Part shown: positions 1 to 9,713 of the stretch, in pieces
How the letters are laid out: every line of letters starts with the position of its first letter
Position numbering within the stretch: position 1 is the first letter of the stretch
Assembly (NCBI GenBank): GCA_015680905.1
Contig: CM027377.1
Coordinates: forward strand, 13,850,501 to 13,914,500
DNA: 64,000 bases
From: Coptis chinensis
Taxonomy: Eukaryota > Streptophyta > Magnoliopsida > Ranunculales > Ranunculaceae
Direction: 5' to 3'
The notes under the pieces: model-generated
What the model was told of the DNA's origin: nothing
The model's input: only the letters and a program-made list of their open reading frames with translations
Databases searched by the model: none
Made by a program: the position numbers and the translations under genes

Positions 1-355
1 GTAAAGCTCTTTCCGAACCGGTCATTTTGACATAAGGTAGGCCCAATTCTGAGGTCTGAGTCCAAAGATACGGCATTCGGGAGTTCTGCTGACTTTTATG
101 CGCTGTTTGGGCCCGCGTTGACTTTGAATTTTCAGCTTTGACCAGGTTTTAAAAAGGCTTTTTCTCCTTGAATCTTGGACTTTTATCATAGAACTTCTTA
201 GCAACCAACTCTTGCTCCTTTTTCTCGCAAAAGAGAGGCATTTCTGCACATATTCAACCCCAATGCCTGGAATACACAAAAGCACGATAACAGTACTAAC
301 TCTTACTTATTAATCACATAATTGGTCTAAAGCAATATTGTTAAAGGGGTTAAAA
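1..355. other. unassigned sequence left of the LINE
   Basis: The LINE reading frame ends at 356 and I cannot follow it to a poly(A) tail here, so either the 3' end of the LINE lies outside the window or this is different DNA. The minus strand is open from 285 to 22 and rich in Lys and Arg, but I recognise no domain. I would not call it a gene. Confidence 0.4.
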
Positions 356-3240
356 CTACAATTTTGGGCTCTTATCTCCCATCTTCTTGATACATGTTGG
401 TATACCATTTACCAGCAGCCAGGGGTCCTCTAGTGCAGAAGTTGTATTCCCATCTCTAATATTCCATATCATTCCTTCTTTTATGCGGGCATATGATCTA
501 TGCACCCCTTTCCAGAAGTATGATGCATGGGGAGGGGGGTTCTCTTTCATGCCAAACCAATGCTTGCCATAGATACTGGCAAAGCTCCTAGTCCAGATAG
601 ACTCTTTTTCACTTGTAGCTTTCCAAGCAAGTTTAGCCAACAGGTTTATGCTTTTGGCTTTCCTAAAGCCCAACCCACCCCATTTTTTGGGTCTACAAAT
701 CTTATCCCACCCAATGGTATGGATACTGTTTGTTTGTGAATCTCCATTCCAAAAAAACTTCCTGCATGCTTGGTCAATTTTATTGTAAGTAGACACAGGC
801 AATGCATAAGTAGACATGGCATATAAAGGGGTGGCTTGTGCCACAGCTTGGATCATAACTGCTCTTCCAGCTTGTGAGAGCACCTTTGCCCTCCACCCCT
901 TTATCTTACCATGAATCTTGTTCACCAGGTAATCAAAATCCTCAGCCTTTTTCCTTGATAAAACAATAGGCACACCCAGGTACTTATCATTTTTATCAAA
1001 CAACCTCATCTTCTAGAACCTCTTAAGAATCAGCCTATGTTTATGGTGAACATTCTTACTGCAGAATAAGCTAGACTTATCAAAATTGATCCTCTGCCCT
1101 GAGGCATCACAATACTCATGGAGTAAATTTTTCAGGTACCCCCCCCCCCTCCTTCACACTCGCCTTTGTAAAGATGATTAAGTCATCAGCATACAACAAG
1201 TGAGTGATGGAAGTGGAATTCCTTCAAATTTTTATCCCATGAATCTCTTGCTTATTCTCAGCATCAGCAATCAATCTAGACAAAGCCTCAAACACAATAA
1301 TAAAGAGGTATGGGGACAGGGGGTCCCCCTGCCTAAGCCCCCTTTCAGGCAAGAACTTGTCCAAAGGAGAACCATTCAGAAGCACTTGGAAGCTAACAGT
1401 AGAGAGACATTGCTGAATCAATGCTCTCCACTTCTTATTAAACCCAAGCTTTTCAAAAATCCCATCTAAGAACACCCATTCCACCCTATTATAGGCCTTT
1501 GACATATCTATCTTAAGAGTCATCCAACCATTTTTTTTTTGTTTTCATCTTATTCATATTATGAAAAATCTCACAAGCTAGTCCAATATTATCCCTAATA
1601 CTTCTTCCCTTAATAAAAGCCCCTTGAAAGGGGGAGACAATCTTATGTAAATGTGCTTTTAGCCTATTAGCCAGGATCTTTAAAATAATCTTATAGATAA
1701 AGTTGCACAGGCTAATAGGTCTAAATTTAGCAATATGGTCAGGATTTGAGATCTTAGGGATGAGAGTAATGAAAGTTTCATTGAAACTAGGATGTAGAGA
1801 TTCATTATTGAAAAAGTTTTGTACAAACAAAGTAATGCTAGGACCCACCACATCCCAACATTCTTGGTAAAAGACCCCCTGGAACCCATCAGGTCCTGGA
1901 GCCTTGAGACTACCCATCTTATTAACCACCCCCCATACCTCAGCAACAGAGGGACAAGAAACCAAAATCTCATTTTCCCTATCAGTGATGCAGGGTTGGA
2001 AGAGGTTAAGAATGTTGTTGTTCCTCTTTGGGCTATCAGAAGCAAAGATATCCAAGAAATACTTATTTATATTGGAACCAACATCTTTCCTACCCTCTTG
2101 CCAAACCCCTGCTTCATCTTTCAGTCTTTGAATGGTATTTTTCCTCCTTCTATACACAGTTGAGAGGTGGAAAAATCTAGTATTTCTGCCCCCTTCTTTG
2201 ATATAATGGATGGTGGACTTTTGTTTCCAAAACTCTCTTCTTTTTCAAACCAATCCATCAGCTGTGCTTTAAAAAACTTTGCCTTAGCAAGATTCCCATT
2301 AGTAGGAGATCTCATGAGAACCTTTTCAAGTTCTTTCTGAGTCTTTCTAATATTGAAGAACACATTGCCAAAAACAGACTTATTCCACTCAGTAAGCACA
2401 TCCTGAGTGGCAATGACTTTAGCTAACACATTATTATCAGGCAAAACATGCTCTACTTTATTCCATGCATCATCAATAATGTATTTACAAGAATCATGCT
2501 TTAACCACATATTATAAAATCTAAATGGTTTTTTACCCAACTCATCCTTACTTTCTAATCTAATAACTAAGGAGAGATGATCAGATGAGGCATTGACAAC
2601 ATTCTGGACAGTCATGTTTGGGAACAGAGCTAACCAACTGGGTGTAGCCATGGCTCGATCCAGCCTCTCCAAAATGTTGTTATGCACATCTCTGTTGTTA
2701 TTCTAGATAAACTTTGGGCCACGGTAACCCAAATCTACCAGACCTAAGTCATCTATCATATTATTAAAGTCCATCATGCATTTACTAAAACAACTAGAAC
2801 CCCCAACTTTTTCATCCAAAGAGGTGATAGCATTGAAATCACCAAACAACATCCATGGGCCAGGGATAAGGGGAGCAAGCTCCCTCAGCTCATCCCATAC
2901 CTTTTTCCTCAAGTGTGCCACAAGATGGCCATAAACAAACGAGAAATACCAAACATAACTAGAATGATAATTAGTAAATTTTCCAGTTACCTGATTCTGT
3001 GTAGCCCCAAGCACCTCCAAATCACATCCCTCTCTCCATAGAATAGCTAGGCCACCACTCAGACCAGCAGCAGGAACAGCATACCAACCATCAAACTTTA
3101 TTGCTTTACTAAGACTACCTATTTTATCCATACTAGCTTTTGTTTTCGAAAGACATACTACATCGTTAAAATTTCGTACCAGTCCAACAACCGCCGAATC
3201 GCCGTCGAGGATCCAATCCCCAAAGATTACATGCCAACAT
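356..3240 (-). pseudogene. LINE ORF2: endonuclease and reverse transcriptase, broken
   Basis: ORF2 makes the target-nicking endonuclease and the reverse transcriptase of the LINE. It starts at an ATG (3240-3238) inside ATGATG, which overlaps the ORF1 stop. Endonuclease motifs follow: CNLWGLD at the N-terminus, LFGDFNAI near 2830-2860 and SDHLSL near 2575-2595. The reverse transcriptase shows APGPDGFQG near 1880-1905, FRPISLCN near 1710, KIDMSKAYNRVEW near 1470-1515, GLRQGDPLSPYLF near 1300-1345 and the catalytic YADD near 1180-1190. Lesions I can place: a frameshift near 3195 in the endonuclease N-terminus, one near 2240, one in an A10 run near 1535, an in-frame TGA at 1226-1224 a few codons before YADD, a frameshift in a G11 run near 1145, and a TAG at about 1016. 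The frame ends at TAG near 356, short of the usual C-terminal domain. Confidence 0.88.
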
Positions 3241-5417
3241 CATTGAGGGGAAGGTGGCTGTGTTGGGACAGCCACCGCGAACCCTTCGTTTACATTCTTA
3301 GAGCCATACTGACCGTTCTTCTTTGTGCCACCACCCTTTCCAGATTCATCCAAAATTGCCTTGCTTACAGAACTCTGCTCACCATAATAACCCCCTTGCC
3401 CATCATTAAACTCCAGCCCACGAGCTGCGGAGTTTACCACTGTAGTATCTTCATAAGCTAACGGAGTTGGCTGTGTCACACTCTCCTCCGAGTCAGACTG
3501 ATATAGGGTTAGTGCATTCTGCTCCCTTTTGTTTTGTTCCTGATAAGGAGTAATCTTGTGTGAGTTGTGCTCAGAGCTCGAATCACTGATCAAAGAGATG
3601 ATATTTGCATTTTTTGGAAACAACTTATGTCCTTTTCCTTGACTTCTCAACTCTTCAGCATGTATTTTCGCTTTCTTTGATCTATTCTTCTCATTTCACA
3701 CTCCTCGACCCAACAAACCATCATCACTCTTATCTTTCCTGAAACTTTCCATCCTACTTAGATCTAGCTGAATTTTTCTTTTGTTTTCCAAATTTGGGTC
3801 TTCTACTTCAAAATCTAGTTCTACTTCTAGCTCCGGTTCTGGTTGAAACCCTTTTGGATATATCAGCTTTTTATTATCCCCCTGATCTCTATTCTTTGAC
3901 ACATGGCCTCTCTTAAAAGTCTTGAAAGTCTTACCCTTTTTCTTGACCAGGATTGCATGTTGAGCCTTTCTTATCGAATCAAACTTAACTGGCCTGTCAT
4001 TTCCCACACCTCGGTATGCAATCAGGGAGCTAAGCGTAGTAGGGAGAGGCAGACTTCTCGAGAGAGATGACTCAGTCGTTGATTCCTTTATATTTCCTAT
4101 GTTTATCCTGTTTTTCCCCGATCCTGATCTGCTGGTTCTAATCCCACTAGCCCATTGCAACTTTTACCCCTTTCTGTAACTTGGACCATCTGGCCACTAG
4201 GCCTTTGGACTTCAAGATGTGGTCCACTCGGTTTGGGTCCAAGAAGCCCTTGACCCACAGGCCCAGCAAACTCTTGGGATGTTACCGTTGGGCTCCCACT
4301 CTGGCTCATCATCTTGGACCCGTGTTCTGTGTTTTCAACGGCTCTTTGGTCTTTACCCCTCTGGCTAGTCACCTTGGACCCATGTTCTGTACTTTCAACG
4401 GATCTTTGTATTTTGTCTTTTTCTATGGACCCAGTAGATGTCGTGTAGCTATGATTTTTCTCCTGTTTGCCACATATAACCATCTTCCTAGCATACTCCT
4501 CACCATTTCCGCCGCCGGTGGCCGGAATCTCCTCATATCTAGGCTTCTGAGGCATTCCCGAGATGGTTACCGTTTGCTTCCCTGTATATGCTATTCCATT
4601 GAAAAATACATTTGCTCTCAACTGGCTAGTGAAATTTGGCTTGATGTCTTTTGGGGATCCTCCGCATTTTAGTAAATCATACCGATGTTGTGCGTGAATG
4701 TGGCAAGTATACTGGTCGTGACCAATAACTCCACAGAAGAAGCAGAAAAACTCAAGCTTTTCATACTTGAATTTAACTTGTCTCTGTTCCCCAGTTTCCA
4801 TTTGAATTTTCTTATCTTTTGTAAGCCTTTCCTTGATGTCCATCTCAACGCGAACTCTTGGTACTGGTATGCTGAAATCTGGTGGGCATGACAGATCTTC
4901 CTTTTGCACCTTTCCCAATTTAGCTCCAATCTTTCGAGCATTCGCCTTGTTAATCCGTTCCTTGGGGAGATCCCAAATTATGACCCAGAACTAGACAAAC
5001 TCAAAATTATAATCCTCTAACCTTTCAACTCTTTTCCATTTCTTGATAGACAGAATGTAGCCATGAACAACCCATGGCCCATGCTCCAGCACATGGTTGT
5101 ATTCCTCTGCCTTTTCAAAACGGATCCTAACATGTTCTCTCGATAAGAGTTCAAAGGTGATGTTACCTTTTGTTTGCCAGATGCGATGGAGTTCTTCCCC
5201 GAGATTCTCAAGGTTAACTGGGTATCCTCCATACATTTTGCCTGCAACAGTAAGCCTTTCATCAATAACATCTTCTACATTTAGACAATCTATCTCCACT
5301 GCATGGTGTTTTTTTAGTGAAGACCAGTTTTAGCATCTCTTGCTGCAGCTCATCTATCTTACTGTTGTTACTACCTGAGGACGACGCCCCCGTAGTCAAG
5401 GCTGGGGGTTTATACAT
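3240..5417 (-). pseudogene. LINE ORF1 (DUF4283 / zinc-knuckle nucleic-acid-binding protein), broken
   Basis: This would be the RNA-binding ORF1 protein of the LINE. I take the start at the ATG at 5417-5415 (MYKPPAL), because the reading from there runs into the DUF4283-like part, which includes EEYNHVLEHGPWVVHGYIL around 5070-5120. A CCHC knuckle (C-FF-C-GVIG-H-DQYT-C) lies near 4710-4750. The C-terminal half is low-complexity, rich in Ser, Gly and Gln, and ends with TGA at 3242-3240. Lesions: a frameshift in an A7 run near 5310, an in-frame TAG near 4990 just before a conserved FWVIIWDLP block, and frame changes near 4110-4160 and 3650-3700. The stop overlaps the ORF2 start (see ORF2). Confidence 0.8.
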
Positions 5418-6629
5418 ATTGTCTCTAGACACACTATAACTTGACTTGGTTTGAAGCGGTGTGAAGAATAAGAACAACCTGCTTTGAAGGGTAGTATGTT
5501 TCGGTGATATGGGGGAGAGGTTTGGGTAAAGAAAAGAGTTTGAGAAGAGAGGGGGGGTACAAATTGTAGATGTTGTGAACTCCAGTAGCGTGCTAAACAT
5601 GTATTTAATAAGTGGTTACTCGGAAATTTTAATTGATAAGCTTTATATCTACGAACTGAAGTATGGAAACATATTCCAGCCAAAAAAAAAAGTTTGGAAG
5701 CATACTTTGAAAACAGAAATTGCTCAAAGCACATTAAAAAATTGTCCAATAATGTAACTATTCTGAACAAAAGAAGAAAAAGGCTTGTGACAAATCAAAA
5801 CCATGGAAATTATTCTGAACATACTCTAAATGGACCGAACATGAAATTTGGTGGCTTAAAAAGAATCTTAAATAAAAAGTCACTGACTACATGCATATAT
5901 TTTTGCTGGGTTGCACATAAATATCAAATTGCAATTTATCTGAAGAACATAAATTTCATAACATTAATTTATGGTACCAATAAGTATGTTTGAATAAGTC
6001 TAACATGCACATCTTCAGCTCCAATTTTTAGATTTTTATCTTACAAGCAATGAACTTCAGCAATTTGAACCTCCGAAAAAAAGTGTCCCTCCGATGCCAA
6101 AATCCCAACAGATGTAGTAACTCCATTGCTATCACCTGTTGCCTCAATGTATAAAAGACACCAATCTATAACTTGAATTCCATAAAAGTAATTTTGGGCT
6201 GTGAGTTTGAATGTAGAGTATTCAAAGGCACATTCAACACAACCCCCTATATTGCAAAGAAGCATTTTGATTCCCATTAAAAACAGAACTCCGAATTGTT
6301 TTAGTAGTCATGTACGTATTATTGCTATGTTGTTTTGTATGATCTCGAAAATTTTACTCTTCCCTGCTATAGGTAAAGCGTCACATAAGAAGAAACTACT
6401 TTATAGGAAAAGTACTTCATAGCAATCGAGTCCTTTTACCTTACTTAGGCTCATCCACATCAACAAATGTGAAATGTGGAGGGTATTCCACTTCCCCTGG
6501 AAATTCAAATGGAATCGTAATAGAAGCTAAGTAGTTTCATACAAACAGTAAAATCTGTTAACATATGAAATAATAATTTAAGTCTTACTGGGGCTACCTC
6601 TTATGCAAAGGAACCACCATTTTGAGCAG
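5418..6629. other. AT-rich spacer between LINE and Athila A
   Basis: This is mostly AT-rich sequence without a convincing gene. The only candidate coding pieces are on the minus strand at 6041-6277 and 6455-6545 and are listed separately. The spacer ends exactly where the first LTR begins. Confidence 0.4.
6041..6545 (-). pseudogene. possible gene remnant with two exon-like pieces
   Basis: Read on the minus strand, about 6545-6455 gives an exon-like stretch (ASITIPFEFPGEVEYPP, then HFTFVDVDEP) followed by GTAAGG, a good splice donor. Further on, 6277-6041 is open and contains CVECAFEYSTFKLTAQNYF and a normal-looking composition, ending HCL-stop. I do not recognise the family. A further fragment with a GTAAG donor lies near 6570-6620, directly beside the Athila LTR, so the insertion may have cut this gene. 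Two exon-like pieces and a donor are weak evidence, and the stretch could equally be non-coding. Confidence 0.25.
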
Positions 6630-8082
6630 TGATAAGCACCCAAAAGTGAATTATGAAACCCCATTGAGACATATAAATTTGGTTAATTATGTGTTTAATA
6701 ATCATGAAATAAATATATTTTCATACTTTTGCGGTATTTGCAAAGAAACCCGAAATATTGGTTAAACTCCTCGCGATAAAGCACGAGGAACGGCGTATAT
6801 ATGAATTCTTCCAAATCCGCACAGAAGCATCAAACTTCCAAAGCTCCTACCTCTCGAACCAGGACTCCGAATGCGACAAGAGAGCTGCTCAGACAATCAG
6901 GGTGATGAACTCTACGCATAGGCGGGAAGTTGTAAAACTGCCCAAATACCGGACCGCCACTAGATCGCACATGGACCCACTATCATATGGGCCACAAGAT
7001 TGGATGAGTCATCAATCATGGAGCATGTCAAGACAAAAATAACAAATTATTGGTGCAAAGTTGACACCTTGCATATAATAAATTAGATTAGGTGTTAATA
7101 GTGAAAAAAAAGGAAGGTGTCACTTTATTTTAATGTGGTGGATAAAAATGAATTAATGTGGTTTGATGATTCACGTGGGAAGAAATGAGATTTCTCTCAA
7201 ATGGAGAAGAAATTAGACAAGGGTGGGGGACACTCCATTTACTCCCTTGACTTATTTTCCTTACATGGTATTATTTTAGTTCCTTAGAGGAAAAAAAAAG
7301 GGTTAGTTTAGTTTTTAGTTTTGGTAAGAAGCTTGTAATAGTTTCAATGGAGGAAACATTTATTTTCTTCTAGAAAATAAAAAGAAGTGAGTTTGATTGT
7401 TTATCTTCTTCCTCTTTCTCTCTCTTTTTGTTTTTCTAGTTGTAATTTCCTTGTCCCAAGGATCATGAGCTAACTTCCCTTTTGAGGAGTTAATCCAACT
7501 CACGTGAGGGAAAAACAATTGTTGTTGGTTTGGTAGGTTGTTAGGAAGAACAACTAGCTCTACATCATATCCCAAAATGATAGTTGGTGTAGTATCTAGT
7601 TAGGAATCAAAGCAATGAGCTTAGAGATAAGTCATTGCTTGGTTCCACTTGCTAGCATGTATGAGCTCTTAAGTGAGCCATGCATGCTAGGGATCAAGTT
7701 TTCTTCCATTAGGGGCTTGTCTATGAGTCTAGGAAGAATCAATAAACCTTTTCAAATCAACAACTAAATGTTAGTTTCACATGAGGAGGATTAGCCCTCC
7801 ACTTTTTTTTCTTTAGTAATTTGTCTTTTGTATTAAGTGCATGATTTCAACCTTTAATATTTTTCTTAATGTTTGTGTAGGAAAGAAAACCTAGCATTAG
7901 TAGTATAACCTTACTCATTAGTTCCCTAAGAGTAATAACTAATTTGTAGTTGTCCTAGATTTTACTTGGTTCGAATCCTTACTTTAGCTTTATGAAAACG
8001 AAAATAGTGAGTAAGGAACTTTGAGTTGCTTTTGTACCAAATTAGAGATTCTAATCTCTAACGTAAGGAAAAGTGAATATCA
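6630..8082 (+). repeat. 5' LTR of Athila element A
   Basis: The LTR starts TGATAAGCACCCAAAA, the same start as both LTRs of element B (12470 and 28593), and ends TATCA immediately before a primer site, giving the short inverted ends TGATA and TATCA. Its length is 1453 bp. Similarity to the B LTRs is clear over the first 100 or so bases and weak afterwards, so A and B belong to related but separate subfamilies. I could not check this LTR against a 3' partner because none is visible. Confidence 0.85.
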
Positions 8083-8085
8083 AAA

Positions 8086-8097
8086 TGGCGCCGCTGC
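8086..8097 (+). promoter_or_regulatory. primer binding site, tRNA-Asp type (element A)
   Basis: TGGCGCCGCTGC follows the LTR after three bases. It matches the complement of the 3' end of plant tRNA-Asp(GUC), TGGCGCCGTTGC, with one mismatch. This is the usual primer for minus-strand synthesis in Athila elements. Confidence 0.85.
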
Positions 8098-9499
8098 TGC
8101 TCTAAAGCCATAGGACTTGTGCTACAGATCGGAAGTTGCATCAAGGGGGAACCCCCATTCTCTTCCTTCATTTCCTTTTCGTTCGTTCATACATTTTTTG
8201 TCAAATTTCGTATTTTTGTCTCGCAATAGACCTGTAAGCTCACGGATTTTTCATTGCACTTCCAGGTACCAAAAGTTAGGACTGGGAACGTACACTACAG
8301 AAGATTATAAGACTTCCATAAAAAATTGAACTCACTGTGGATTACTTGACACGCGTCGCGCTGCAGTGTGTAGTCGCTATCTTGTTGAGGGGTGACCAGC
8401 GTTCATGAAGTCAAATTGCTTGTTTGTTGCCCCTGTTCAACCACCAGCATCTCCTGATCTACCTTGATCCATTTCCAGGCCTAAATATCTGGCCCTATAC
8501 CTAAAAAATTCGATAATCCTTTGGGATTAATCGCGTCGACGAATTAAAACGTTTGTTTCAGTTCAAGGGCGGAAAAGCGGGGAGCTACAGGTTCCAAATT
8601 TTCAGTATTATTGTAATTTTTTTATGTTTTTTCTGCATGTATGCCATGTATATAGTATTAGGAAAAATTTATGGATTATTATTTACGTTTTAGCCTAGAA
8701 TTATGCATGAATTAAGTTCGTACACCGGTAAATATTTATATACGATTACACGGACATGAATTGCATATTAATGTATATTTACATATTAATGGTACTGTTT
8801 TACATGGGTATATGTCTTTCTACGTATAAATGTTTCTTGTTACATGTTTAATATTTCTCTACGTATAACGGTATTGTCTAATAAGTCGATTTTGTCAAGA
8901 AAGAGGAGAACATTCCAACGAGGGTTAAAATCTGAGTTGGGTAAGTTGTTTCTAAACCCTACGGGGTAAATCTGCTCTCTATATGACATTCGCAATCTCA
9001 ATGAGTATTGTCAAAATCGAATTATTTTGCAATACAAGAGTCGTATTTTAGTTTATATATAATACCTTGCATGTTTAGTTTTGTCGTATTTATCTGCGTA
9101 TGTATACTATCTATGCATGCTAATGTATTTAGATACGTATGAGTGATTCAAATTTGCCTGTTACTGTTGATATACGTTTACGTAATATCGATTTACAAAT
9201 TAGCGTACATATACGTATTACTGATGTATATTTGCCTGTACGTATGGAAATAGTTATCGATGACACAAGCTTGCCTATTCGTATAGCTATACGTATGAGT
9301 AGAGTATCTTCACATGCTACTGCACCTAGTATTGTAAGAGTAGATCATATTTGCATGTTTGTATTTTAACCCTTGCATAAATCTTTAAAAAATAAATTAA
9401 TTAATTAATTAATTAAATTAAAATTAATACCGCCTTTGCATAAATTTTAATTCCATAAATTTTAATCATATTCCAATGGTGTCTAGGAAACTTGAAAGA
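8098..9499 (+). other. untranslated leader of element A
   Basis: About 1.4 kb between primer site and gag, without a convincing gene. From about 8740 to 9310 it is dense in ACGTA and TACGTAT motifs. At 9391-9425 there is a (TTAA)n microsatellite. The leader of element B has a similar AT-only tract at the matching place (15188-15245). Confidence 0.6.
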
Positions 9500-9546
9500 T
9501 TGAGGTTACTTAATTAGAACCGTGCTTGCACGGAAAGCCTCCCTCA
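9500..9546 (+). promoter_or_regulatory. conserved stem-loop upstream of gag (element A)
   Basis: An inner inverted repeat CCGTGC-TT-GCACGG at 9520-9533 sits inside an outer GAGG (9502-9505) and CCTC pairing. Element B has the same structure at 15351-15391 with changed bases that keep the pairing. A role in RNA dimerisation, packaging or translation is inference from position, between the primer site and gag. Confidence 0.5.
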
Positions 9547-9713
9547 TATCTCTTGTGACTCGCCGCTGGTTTATGCACACGTATTCCTAGCTTCACCGCT
9601 ACGTTAGCGCAGCAGCTTAGGCATATGTTGTTAAACTCTAATGCTTAAGATAATAATAAAATTCAAGTCCTACTAAATTCCTTCGTAAATTAGATCTAAT
9701 TTTATGCCCGTGC

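Larger units (their letters stand above)
356..5417 (-). mobile_element. L1-type LINE retrotransposon, decayed
   Basis: The minus strand carries the two-ORF layout of plant L1-type LINEs. ORF1 has a DUF4283-like domain and a CCHC zinc knuckle. ORF2 has an endonuclease followed by a reverse transcriptase. No 5' promoter, poly(A) tail or target-site duplication could be located, so both outer limits are those of the recognisable coding sequence. Both ORFs contain frameshifts and in-frame stops, so the copy is not functional as read. Several lesions sit in homopolymers (A7 near 5310, A10 near 1535, G11 near 1145) and could be sequencing errors or old mutations. Confidence 0.9.

Noticed and set aside
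1..285. 87-codon basic ORF on the minus strand
   Set aside because: No recognisable domain and no connection to the LINE frame. Listed only as unassigned sequence.
4181..4672. 163-codon ORF on the plus strand
   Set aside because: It lies opposite LINE ORF1, which has recognisable domains. This is a shadow.
7968..7978. GGTTCGAATCC, a tRNA B-box-like sequence
   Set aside because: No A-box, no acceptor stem and no anticodon arm around it. It lies inside the Athila LTR.
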